Assembly (NCBI GenBank): GCA_965215165.1
Contig: CBDCCX010000006.1
Coordinates: forward strand, 3,100,001 to 3,164,000
DNA length: 64,000 nt
Direction of reading: 5' to 3'
Origin: JANQRZ01 sp965215165
GTDB taxonomy: Bacteria > Bacteroidota > Rhodothermia > Rhodothermales > JANQRZ01
Shown here one piece after another: positions 47,240 to 55,040 of the stretch. Every line of letters begins with the position of its first letter. Positions within the stretch are counted from its first letter, which is position 1. Position numbers and translations under genes: made by a program. The notes below the pieces were generated by a model. That model did not search any database, was not told the DNA's origin, and saw nothing but the letters and a program-made list of their open reading frames with translations.

Positions 47240-48316
47240 GTGAAGCCCGTTCTCTGCAACTACTACGTCACCTATCGCTGCAACGCGGCGTGCGGATTCT
47301 GCGATATCTGGCGACAGCCCTCGCCCCTGATCTCGCTCGAAGCCGCTGCCCGTAACCTCGATGACCTCCGCCGCCTCGGCGTCCGGATCGTGGATTTCAC
47401 CGGGGGCGAGCCGCTCCTGCACCCGCAGATTGGGGAGCTGCTGGACATGGCGAAGGAGCGCAGCTTCCTCACGACGCTCACCTCGAACGGCCTCCTCTAT
47501 CCTAAACGCGCCGAATCGCTGCGCGGGAAGGTGGACCTGCTCCACTTCTCGATTGACTCGCCAGTACCGCACGAGCACAATGCCTCGCGTGGCGTAGACT
47601 GCTTCGACAAGCTGATGGAGTCGGTCGAGGTCGCGCTCGCGCTCGGGGAGCGGCCGGACCTGCTCTTTACCGTCACCAACGATAACGTCCACCACCTCGA
47701 GCGGGTCTACGAGACGATCAGCCGCCCAAACGGACTGATCCTGCTGCTCAATCCGCTCTTCGAGTACAATGCGCTCGGCACGAGTCTGACCGGTGAGGTG
47801 ATGGAACGGATGGCCGCGCTCGGACGACGGCCCTACGTCTACCTCAACCCGGCCTTCCTGACGCTGCGGCGACACGGCGGCAACGACCCGGCCGCGCCGG
47901 TCTGCAAAGCCGTCTCGACCTCGGTCGTGATCTCACCGTTCGACGAGCTCGTGCTGCCGTGCTACCACGCCGGCCTGGAGAAACTGCCCATCGAAGGTCA
48001 GCTCTACGATCTCTGGCACGGCGACCGCGTCGCGTGGCACCGGGAGCACGAGGGTCGTCACGCCGTCTGCGCCGGCTGCACCGTCAACTGCTACTTTGAG
48101 CCCAGCTTTGCCGTCAGCCCTGGCACCGGCTACTTCTGGGAGAGCCTCCCGTCCAAGGCCCGCTACGCTTGGACCAAGTTCGTTGTGCAGCGTCTCAGCG
48201 CCCGTCTCGGCCCGAGAGCCTCCGACCTGCCGAGCTTCGAGGCTTCACCGCCTGTTCCCTCGGGTGATGGCGCGGTGCGGCCGGCCGATCTCATAGAGCT
48301 TCCGGTGCTGCGCTAA
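47240..48316 (+). CDS. radical SAM enzyme with C-terminal cysteine motif
   Basis: The 358-residue product starts at GTG 47240 (KPVLCNYYVTYR). The [4Fe-4S] and SAM motif is CNAACGFCDIW (C-x3-C-x2-C, about residue 16), followed by FTGGEPLLHP and TSNGLLYP. The C-terminal half has PCYHAGLEKL and CAGCTVNCYFEP, cysteines that could bind an auxiliary cluster as in SPASM-type enzymes. The substrate is unknown. An earlier GTG at 47087 lies inside the preceding terminator and is rejected. The TAA stop doubles as the target duplication of MITE copy 2. Confidence 0.82.
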   Translation: MKPVLCNYYVTYRCNAACGFCDIWRQPSPLISLEAAARNLDDLRRLGVRIVDFTGGEPLLHPQIGELLDMAKERSFLTTLTSNGLLYPKRAESLRGKVDLLHFSIDSPVPHEHNASRGVDCFDKLMESVEVALALGERPDLLFTVTNDNVHHLERVYETISRPNGLILLLNPLFEYNALGTSLTGEVMERMAALGRRPYVYLNPAFLTLRRHGGNDPAAPVCKAVSTSVVISPFDELVLPCYHAGLEKLPIEGQLYDLWHGDRVAWHREHEGRHAVCAGCTVNCYFEPSFAVSPGTGYFWESLPSKARYAWTKFVVQRLSARLGPRASDLPSFEASPPVPSGDGAVRPADLIELPVLR

Positions 48317-48493
48317 GAGACTGTTTGGGATTCCCAATCGTGGGCTGCGAGCGGCTGCGAAGCGGCCCCCCACCGTTGCGCTGCATCGCCGAGCCTAGTG
48401 GCTCGCCGAGCCTAGTGGCTCGCCTGCTTCGCGCGCCTCGGCCTGCCGCTTCTCACTCGCTCTCGCCTTCTCGCTGCACATCCAAACAGTCTC
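48317..48493 (+). mobile_element. MITE copy 2 (IS5-like ends)
   Basis: This 177-bp element starts GAGACTGTTTGGGA and ends TCCAAACAGTCTC. TAA is duplicated at 48314-48316 (the stop codon of the radical SAM gene) and 48494-48496. A tandem of GAGCCTAGTGGCTCGCC lies in its middle. Confidence 0.9.
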
Positions 48494-48649
48494 TAAGTGC
48501 TGCGACACGAGAAGAATGATGGGCAAATCGACGAGTTCGGGTACTGCGCAGCAAGGTGGGCGAGGAGTCAGATGCTGCTGCATCAGGCGACGAATGCAAT
48601 GCCGCGCCTGTGCAGCCAGACGGAGCCGAGAGAGCTTTTCGGATAGGCC

Positions 48650-49432
48650 CTAATCCGCCGCGAGCAACCGCCCAACGTCGAGCGTGACCTCGGCACCCAG
48701 CGAGAACGGCCGTCTCCGGTAGACCTCGCCGCGAGGCTCGGCGAGGGCGAACGAGAGGGACCCGTGCAGTCCAACGCTCAAGGGGCTATGGCCGCTGCGG
48801 AGCGGGATGCGGACGAAGACCCCCGGCTCGAGGTAGGTCGCTCGGAAGGAACCCAGCTCGCGCCCGGCACCGCGCAATCCTTCCGTCTCGAAGAAGCGCA
48901 CCTGCGAAGCCCGGAGCGAGAAGCCCGACTGCGCATACCGCTCCTGCCGCCACACGGTACCCTGCACGAACAGACGTTCCAGTTCGGCCGTTGCCGTGTA
49001 AGGTGCGACGCTCGTAGAGATTGTAGAGTACGTGCCCTCGCCCTCCACATCCCCGCGCCCACGGCCAACGAGCAGGTCCACCCGCATCGTCTCGCTCAGA
49101 TTTCCATAGAGGACGGCACCCGCCTCCAGATAGCGGTGCGTGTGCTCCGGCTCGGAGACATACGACACCAAGCCGAACACGCCCAGGTGGCGAATAGGAG
49201 AGGCCGCCGCCTGGAGGTGGCCTTCGAGCACCGTGCCGTTGTCGTCGCTATTTGGAACGAGGAGCCCGCCGACCGTCACCTGCGCGTCGCCCGCCTCCGC
49301 CAGAAGAGGGACAGGATGCGGGTCGGGGACGTGGAGGAGGGGCGGCCTCGAGAGGCAGCCAGCAAGCCCGGTGGCGAGGGCGAGAAGAGCCAGGAGGAAG
49401 GCCCGCGTCACAGCCACTGCCGGCGCTTCCAC
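48650..49432 (-). CDS. lipoprotein, possible outer-membrane barrel
   Basis: The product of up to 260 residues has a lipoprotein signal (AFLLALLALATGLAG then C at about residue 26). The mature region alternates as in membrane strands: RHLGVFGLVSYVSEPEHTHR, YLEAGAVLYGNLSETMRVDL, FVQGTVWRQERYAQSG, and a final FSLGAEVTLDVGRLL. The ATG overlaps the end of accC by 25 bases; a GTG a few codons in would also work. I do not recognise a named family. It would be read after accC on the same strand. Confidence 0.65.
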   Translation of the reverse strand: MEAPAVAVTRAFLLALLALATGLAGCLSRPPLLHVPDPHPVPLLAEAGDAQVTVGGLLVPNSDDNGTVLEGHLQAAASPIRHLGVFGLVSYVSEPEHTHRYLEAGAVLYGNLSETMRVDLLVGRGRGDVEGEGTYSTISTSVAPYTATAELERLFVQGTVWRQERYAQSGFSLRASQVRFFETEGLRGAGRELGSFRATYLEPGVFVRIPLRSGHSPLSVGLHGSLSFALAEPRGEVYRRRPFSLGAEVTLDVGRLLAAD

Positions 49433-50907
49433 TGGCTTGTGCCGACCTTTCCGCTCGTCCGCTTTTCCGCTCGTCCGTTTCTTGTCCCTTGCCCGAAGAG
49501 GACGGCGGCGACAGCGGCGGCACGCTCCAACTCCGCGTCGTCCGGGTGCAGCATCTCGGGTGCGAAGTGCTCACCAACGAAGCCTGTGTCGAACTCGCCC
49601 GAGCGGAACGCGGGGTGCTGCATCACGAAGCGGCAGAACGGAATCGTCGTCTCGACGCCGGCCACGTCGTATTCCGCGAGCGCCCGGTCGAGGCGGTTGA
49701 TGGCCTCGGTGCGGGTGCGGCCCCAGGCGGTGAGCTTGGAGACCATCGGGTCGTAGTGAATCGGGATCACGTCGCCCTGCTCGACCCCAGCATCGACACG
49801 GACGCCGAAGCCGGACGGGGGCGCATGCCGCAGCAGGGGACCGGGTGCAGGGAGGAAGCCTGCCGCCACGTCCTCGGCGTAGACCCGGGCCTCGACGGCG
49901 TGACCGTGCATCGTGAGGTCGTCCTGGGTGTAGCCGAGCGGCTCGCCCTCGGCGACGCGGATCTGCTCGGCGACCAAGTCCAGGCCCGTGATCCACTCGG
50001 TGACGGGGTGCTCCACCTGGAGGCGGGTGTTCATCTCGAGGAAGTAGAAGTTGCGCGCGTCGTCGATCAGGAACTCGACCGTCCCGGCCCCGACGTAGTC
50101 CACCGCGCGCGCGGCCTCGACGGCGGCCTCGCCCATCGCGGCGCGCAGCTCCGGCGTGAGGACGGCGCTCGGCGCTTCCTCGATCACCTTCTGGTGCCGC
50201 CGCTGGACCGAGCACTCGCGCTCGAAGAGGTGGACCACGTTGCCGTGCCCATCGGCTAACACCTGGAACTCGATGTGGCGCGGGCCGACGAGGTACTTCT
50301 CGATGAACACGCGGTCGTCGCCGAACGCGTTGCGCGCCTCGCCCTGCGCGGCCTCAACCGCCCGCTCGATCTCGCCCGCCGACTCGACGACCCGCATTCC
50401 CTTGCCGCCGCCGCCCGCCGCCGCCTTGATGAGGACGGGATAGCCGATCTCGTTCGCCGCCGTCACGGCCTCGGCGGTGCTCTCCACCGCATCGAGCGTG
50501 CCCGGTGCCATCGGAACGTTCGCCTTTTCCATCAGCGCGCGGGCCGCCGTTTTGTCGCCCATCGAGCGGATCGCGCCCGGCGGCGGGCCGATAAAGACGA
50601 CCCCTGCGTCGGCGCAGGCTTCGGCGAAGGCAGCGTTCTCGGAGAGAAACCCGTAGCCCGGATGGATCGCATCGGCCCCGGCGCGCTTCGCCACTTCCAG
50701 AATCCGCTCGGCGACGAGGTACGACTGGCTCGACGGGGCCGGCCCGACGAGGTAGGCCTCGTCCGCCATCCGAACGTGGAGTGCGGCGGCGTCGGCCTCG
50801 GAGTAGACGGCGACGGTGCGGATGCCTCGCTCGCGACAGGTCCGCATCACGCGAACGGCGATCTCACCCCGGTTGGCGACGAGGACTTTCTGAAAACGGT
50901 TCGGCAT
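49408..50907 (-). CDS. accC: biotin carboxylase (AccC-type)
   Basis: The 499-residue product from ATG 50907 (MPNRFQKVLVANRGEIAVRV) is an ATP-grasp biotin carboxylase that carboxylates biotin on a carrier protein. Motifs include AIHPGYGFLSENA, the glycine loop GGGGKGM, ECSVQRRHQKVIEEAPS and FLEMNTRLQVEHPVTE. It lacks a biotin-carrier domain, so the carrier must be encoded elsewhere. The C-terminal 40 residues are extended and rich in basic residues. It could serve acetyl-CoA, propionyl-CoA or another acyl-CoA carboxylase, since accB and a carboxyltransferase gene are not adjacent. Confidence 0.93.
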   Translation of the reverse strand: MPNRFQKVLVANRGEIAVRVMRTCRERGIRTVAVYSEADAAALHVRMADEAYLVGPAPSSQSYLVAERILEVAKRAGADAIHPGYGFLSENAAFAEACADAGVVFIGPPPGAIRSMGDKTAARALMEKANVPMAPGTLDAVESTAEAVTAANEIGYPVLIKAAAGGGGKGMRVVESAGEIERAVEAAQGEARNAFGDDRVFIEKYLVGPRHIEFQVLADGHGNVVHLFERECSVQRRHQKVIEEAPSAVLTPELRAAMGEAAVEAARAVDYVGAGTVEFLIDDARNFYFLEMNTRLQVEHPVTEWITGLDLVAEQIRVAEGEPLGYTQDDLTMHGHAVEARVYAEDVAAGFLPAPGPLLRHAPPSGFGVRVDAGVEQGDVIPIHYDPMVSKLTAWGRTRTEAINRLDRALAEYDVAGVETTIPFCRFVMQHPAFRSGEFDTGFVGEHFAPEMLHPDDAELERAAAVAAVLFGQGTRNGRAEKRTSGKVGTSQWKRRQWL

Positions 50908-50948
50908 GGCTGCGAGCAGGTAGTGGTTCCGAGTGGAGCGCGCTCGGG

Positions 50949-51347
50949 TCAGATCGGGTTGGAGTTGGTTTGTATCCACTCTGCCAGAAACGTCTCGTCC
51001 ATCTCGCCCCCGGCGACGCCTTCCATCACCTTCACCGTCTCCACCTCGTCGGGCACGAAGCCGTATCCATTCCGAAAGAGAAAGGCACGGACGGCGAGAA
51101 GCGCGGCCCGCTTGTTTCCGTCCACGAAGGCGTGGTTCTTGGCGATCCCGAACCCGTAGGCCGCCGCGAGGTCGAAGAGCGTCGCGGCCTCGTCGTATGT
51201 CCAGAGGTGTTGAGGCCGACCAAGCGCGCTCTGAAGCAGGCCTGCGTCGCGGACGCCGGACGAGCCGCCGAAGAGGCGGAGCGCTTCGGCGTGGAGCATC
51301 GTCACTTGCACCTCGGTGAGCCAGATCGGTTCGGGGCGGTCGCTCAC
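50949..51347 (-). CDS. doc: Doc/Fic-type death-on-curing toxin
   Basis: The 132-residue product has the Fic-core motif HAFVDGNKRAALL (about residue 72), a good match to HxFx(D/E)GNKR, preceded by GRPQHLW and the GLLQSALGRP segment typical of Doc. Doc phosphorylates and inactivates EF-Tu. The first ATG overlaps the antitoxin stop by four bases. The complete catalytic motif suggests an active toxin. Confidence 0.9.
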   Translation of the reverse strand: MSDRPEPIWLTEVQVTMLHAEALRLFGGSSGVRDAGLLQSALGRPQHLWTYDEAATLFDLAAAYGFGIAKNHAFVDGNKRAALLAVRAFLFRNGYGFVPDEVETVKVMEGVAGGEMDETFLAEWIQTNSNPI

Positions 51348-51571
51348 TGCGACAGCTCGCGGAAGGCATTTCGGTGCGAGCGCATGAACGCCTGCGCGTC
51401 CTCCATCGTCGCCGCAAAGTCGGGGTCGTAGGGCGTGACACTGATGCCCTCCGGCGTGCTCGTCACGAAGAGGTCGTCCCCCTCATGGAGGGCGAGCGCG
51501 TCGGCTACGGACTTGGGTAGGATCAGCCCGAGCGAGCCGCCGAAGCGGCGGACTTTCGTCGTTTCCGTCAT
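51344..51571 (-). CDS. AbrB/MazE-type antitoxin
   Basis: The 75-residue product reads TKVRRFGGSLGLILPKSVAD and LALHEGDDLFVTSTPEG, the swapped-hairpin AbrB DNA-binding domain. A C-terminal acidic tail (FAATMEDAQAFMRSH) would wrap the toxin. The stop overlaps the doc start, so the pair is translationally coupled and probably autoregulated by the AbrB domain. Doc is more often paired with Phd; the AbrB partner is a known alternative. Confidence 0.88.
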   Translation of the reverse strand: MTETTKVRRFGGSLGLILPKSVADALALHEGDDLFVTSTPEGISVTPYDPDFAATMEDAQAFMRSHRNAFRELSQ

Positions 51572-51682
51572 GGTCTAGACTCGTTGCGTTCAGGGTGCGA
51601 TAGCAAATCGGTTCAATTTAAGTTGAACGACCTGGTCTTTGCAACGACGAAAGCCACGGCTTGTGCCGCGTGTCCTCCCTGG

Positions 51683-53530
51683 TTACGCCGTGGCCTCGGC
51701 CTTTTGCTGCATCGTGGCGCGCTTGCGGGCGTGCGGGTCGAGGTGCCGCTTGCGCAGGCGGAACGCGCTCGGGGTGATCTCGATCAGCTCGTCCTCCCGG
51801 ATGAACTCGATGGCCTCCTCCAGGCTCATCTGGCGCGGCGGGGTCAGCTTCTCGAAGTTGTCGGCGCTCGCGGCGCGGTGGTTGGTGAGCTTCTTCTCCT
51901 TGGTGATGTTGGCCTCGAGGTCCTGGTCGCGGCTGTTCTCGCCGATCAGCATCCCGTCGTAGACCTCGTCCTGGGGCGCGACGAACAGCTCGCCGCGCTC
52001 CTGCAAGCTCACAATCGCGTACGGCGTTGCCCGGCCCGAGCGATCGGCGACGAGCGCGCCGGTGGCGCGGTGGCTGATGGGGCCGGCCCACGGGCGGAAG
52101 GCGAGGAAGAGGTGGGTCAGGAGGCCGGTGCCCTTGGTGTCGGTGAGGAACTCGGTCCGGTAGCCGATGAGCCCACGGCTCGGGATCTCGAACTCGAGCC
52201 GGACGCGGCCGGTGCCGTGGTTGACCATCTTGGTCATCTGCCCTTTCCGCATCCCGAGCTTCTCGATCACGACGCCCATAAACTCCTCTGGTACGTCGAT
52301 CGTCGCGGTCTCGAACGGCTCGTGCTGCCGGCCCTCGATCTCCTTGACGATCACCTGCGGCATCCCGACGGCGAACTCGAAGCCCTCGCGCCGCATCTGC
52401 TCGATGAGGATCGCCATCTGGAGCTCGCCCCGGCCGAAGACGAGGTAGCGGTCCGGGCTTTCGGTCTCCTCGAGGCGCATGGCGAGGTTGGTCTCGATCT
52501 CCTTGAAGAGGCGGTCGCGGAGGTTGCGGGAGGTGACGTACTTGCCGTCGCGCCCGGCGAAGGGCGAGTCGTTGACCCGGAACTCCATCGAGAGCGTCGG
52601 CTCGTCGACGTGGAGCGGCTTGAGCGGCTGCGGGTCCTCGGCGGCGGCGAGGCTCTCGCCCAGCCCAATCCCGCCCATCCCGGCGACCTGCACCACATCC
52701 CCCGGCCCGACCGCCGCGGCCTCGACGCGGTCCAGCCCTTCGTTGACGAAGAGCGCCGTGACTTGCTTCTGCTCGGCCGAGCCGTCGCGGTGGCAGAGGG
52801 TGACGTGCTGCCGGTTGCGGAGCGTGCCCTGGACCACGCGGCCTCGGGCGATGGGGCCGAGGTAGGCGTCGGGCTTGACGTCGGTGACGAGGACCTGGAG
52901 CGACGCCTCGGGGTCGCCGACGGGCGCGGGGACGGTGTCGATGATGGCCTCGACGAGCGGGTCTAGGTTCTGGAGCGGCTCATCGAGATCAGTCGTGCAC
53001 TGTCCGTCTTTGGCGACGGCCCAGAGCACGGGGAAGTCGATCTGCGCGTCGTCGGCGTCGAGGTCGATGAAGAGGTCGTAGACCTCGTTGAGCACGTCCT
53101 CGGGCCGGGCGTCCTGACGGTCGATCTTGTTGATGACCACGATGGCCGGCAGCCCGAGCGCGAGGGCCTTCGAGAGCACGAAGCGCGTCTGCGGCAGCGG
53201 CCCCTCGGCGGCGTCGACGAGCAGCATGATGCCGTCGACCATGCGGAGCGTGCGCTCGACCTCGCCGCCGAAGTCGGCGTGGCCGGGGGTGTCGACGATG
53301 TTGATCTTGACGGCGGTGCCGTCGGCGGCGGTGTGGCGGATGGCGGTGTTCTTCGCCATGATGGTGATGCCCTTCTCGCGCTCGAGGTCCATCGAGTCCA
53401 TGACGCGCTCGTTGACGGCCTCGTTGTCGCGGAAGGTGCCGCTCTGCCACAGGAGCGCGTCGACGAGGGTGGTTTTGCCGTGATCGACGTGGGCGACGAT
53501 GGCGATGTTGCGGAGGTTCTGCTGCTGCAT
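51683..53530 (-). CDS. typA: ribosome-associated GTPase TypA/BipA
   Basis: The 615-residue product has G1 AHVDHGKTTLVDALL (residues 12-26), the switch GITIMAKNTAIRH, G3 DTPGHADFGGEVER and G4 NKIDRQDA. The EF-G-like domains follow, and the TypA-specific C-terminus carries ERGELFVAPQDEVYDGMLIG. TypA binds the 70S ribosome and helps 50S assembly under stress or cold. Length and motif order are normal. Confidence 0.97.
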   Translation of the reverse strand: MQQQNLRNIAIVAHVDHGKTTLVDALLWQSGTFRDNEAVNERVMDSMDLEREKGITIMAKNTAIRHTAADGTAVKINIVDTPGHADFGGEVERTLRMVDGIMLLVDAAEGPLPQTRFVLSKALALGLPAIVVINKIDRQDARPEDVLNEVYDLFIDLDADDAQIDFPVLWAVAKDGQCTTDLDEPLQNLDPLVEAIIDTVPAPVGDPEASLQVLVTDVKPDAYLGPIARGRVVQGTLRNRQHVTLCHRDGSAEQKQVTALFVNEGLDRVEAAAVGPGDVVQVAGMGGIGLGESLAAAEDPQPLKPLHVDEPTLSMEFRVNDSPFAGRDGKYVTSRNLRDRLFKEIETNLAMRLEETESPDRYLVFGRGELQMAILIEQMRREGFEFAVGMPQVIVKEIEGRQHEPFETATIDVPEEFMGVVIEKLGMRKGQMTKMVNHGTGRVRLEFEIPSRGLIGYRTEFLTDTKGTGLLTHLFLAFRPWAGPISHRATGALVADRSGRATPYAIVSLQERGELFVAPQDEVYDGMLIGENSRDQDLEANITKEKKLTNHRAASADNFEKLTPPRQMSLEEAIEFIREDELIEITPSAFRLRKRHLDPHARKRATMQQKAEATA

Positions 53531-53659
53531 GACGGAGCGGAGTCGGCGAAAAAAGGCGGGCGACCCGGAGGCCCCGAGTCGCCCGTGCGTAGGGCGGGGC
53601 GTATACCGGGCGCGGCGCTGCCGGCTCCCCGCGCCCGGCGAAGATCACGCGTATTGGGG

Positions 53660-53765
53660 AGAGTGGGGATGAGAGAAGAAAGAGGACGGGAAAGAGAAGG
53701 AAGAGAGCGACTCTCTTTTCTCTCCCCTCCCTCTTTTCATCTCCCCTTTCTCTTCCCTCTTCTCC
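53660..53765. repeat. second purine/pyrimidine tract
   Basis: About 45 bases of AGAGGA-type purines are followed by about 60 bases of pyrimidine, between typA and the small ferredoxin gene. It resembles 8975-9072 in layout but not base for base. No gene is seen. Confidence 0.45.
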
Positions 53766-53984
53766 TCACCCCGGCTCCTCTTCCTCCGTCACGATCTCGT
53801 GGAAGACGGTCTCGCCGGTGCGGAGCATCCGCCGGACGTAGGGGTGGCAGAGCGCGCAGCGCTGCCCGAACACGGCGTGCGTCTGTAGCTCAGCCACGGT
53901 CTCCGCACCCTCGGCATCGGCGACGGCTTTCAGCTCAGCGAAGGTCTTGCCGAAGCAGTAGCACCGGTCGATGTGGACGGCCAT
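53766..53984 (-). CDS. BFD-like [2Fe-2S] protein
   Basis: The 72-residue protein has C-Y-C near residue 8 (DRCYCFGKTFAELKAVADAE) and C-x2-C at FGQRCALCHPYVRRML. This is the bacterioferritin-associated ferredoxin-like [2Fe-2S] fold in minimal form. It ends in an acidic tail. It is the last gene on the strand that begins with the B12-riboswitch-controlled btuB. A redox role in cobalamin or iron handling is possible but not shown. Confidence 0.75.
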   Translation of the reverse strand: MAVHIDRCYCFGKTFAELKAVADAEGAETVAELQTHAVFGQRCALCHPYVRRMLRTGETVFHEIVTEEEEPG

Positions 53985-53997
53985 GAGGGCAGAGGCC

Positions 53998-55029
53998 TCA
54001 GCGGAAGAGGATGAACGTGGGCGCGACGCCCGCTGTGAACATGCCGACTTGGGTGCCGTCCGGTTCGTGGATCGTCACGCTGCCCGCCGTCGTGAAGCCG
54101 GGGACGCGCCCGAGGTACAGGCGCTCAGCCGCGCGGTCGTAAGCGATGGCTCCGATGTCGTCGCCGGAGACGGGGATGGTGGCCGCGAGCGCGTTCGAGT
54201 CGGCGTCGAAGCGGAGCACGGTGTTGCGGTCGCGCACGGCAAACACGGACCCCGCCGAGGCAAACGCCGTCTGCCCCGGCCCCGCCGTCGAGAGCAGCCC
54301 GTCGACGGCGACCCGCTCGGCGATCTCGCCGCTCGCCGCATCGAGGATCACGATCTCGCCGTCGATCTGCGCCGTGGAGTCGGTGCCGGCAGTGCCCTCG
54401 CAGAACACCCACACCTGGACGTCGGCGTCTACTTCTAGCTGGCGCGGCGACGCGCACCCGACATCGACCCGCTGGACGACCTGGTTCGAGCCGGCATCGA
54501 GCACGACGACCTCTTGCGAGCCGCCGAACGCGCCCGTTGCTACGAACACGCGGCCGTTCACCGCCACGATGTCCTCGGCGAACCCGCCGACCTCGACCGT
54601 CTCGGTCACCGAGAACGTCGCTCGGTCCACGACGGCGACTTCGCTCGGGCGGCTGAAGAGCTGGCTCGTCACAAACGCTTCGTCGTCGAAGAACGCGACG
54701 TAGCGCGGGTTCTCGACCTCGATCTGTGCGACGCGCTCGCTGCCAAGCTCGTCCCGGTCGAAGGGATAGACATCGACTCGCCCCCCGGTGTTCGAGGCGA
54801 TGTAGAGATTCGTGCCATCGCTCGCGAGGCTCTGGATGATGGTGCGGAGGTCAACGAGGGCTTCGGCGGCGGTTGCGGCTTCGAGGTCGTACGCCGTCAC
54901 CGAGCCGTCGCCGTCGGAAAAGTTGCCCTGGTTGCCGACGAACACCGTCCCCGCCTGCAGATCGGGTTCGGTGCCCGAGTCGCAAGCGGCGAAAAGGACA
55001 GCAGCACAGAGGAGGAGAGAGCGATTCAT
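53998..55029 (-). CDS. BtuG-like surface lipoprotein (DUF5074/YncE propeller)
   Basis: The 343-residue product from ATG 55029 has a lipoprotein signal (MNRSLLLCAAVLFAAC) followed by an acidic stretch, the usual surface-export signal of Bacteroidota lipoproteins. Propeller blades follow (GTVFVGNQGNF, NLYIASNTGGRVDVYPFDRD, AFVTSQLFSRPSEVAVVDR, RVFVATGAFGGSQEVVVLD). In Bacteroides, BtuG is a propeller lipoprotein that caps BtuB and binds cobalamin very tightly, and is encoded beside btuB. Here the gene starts 12 bases after the BtuB-like gene stops. The B12 role is inferred from that context. Confidence 0.75.
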   Translation of the reverse strand: MNRSLLLCAAVLFAACDSGTEPDLQAGTVFVGNQGNFSDGDGSVTAYDLEAATAAEALVDLRTIIQSLASDGTNLYIASNTGGRVDVYPFDRDELGSERVAQIEVENPRYVAFFDDEAFVTSQLFSRPSEVAVVDRATFSVTETVEVGGFAEDIVAVNGRVFVATGAFGGSQEVVVLDAGSNQVVQRVDVGCASPRQLEVDADVQVWVFCEGTAGTDSTAQIDGEIVILDAASGEIAERVAVDGLLSTAGPGQTAFASAGSVFAVRDRNTVLRFDADSNALAATIPVSGDDIGAIAYDRAAERLYLGRVPGFTTAGSVTIHEPDGTQVGMFTAGVAPTFILFR

Positions 55030-55040
55030 CGGGGTTCGGG

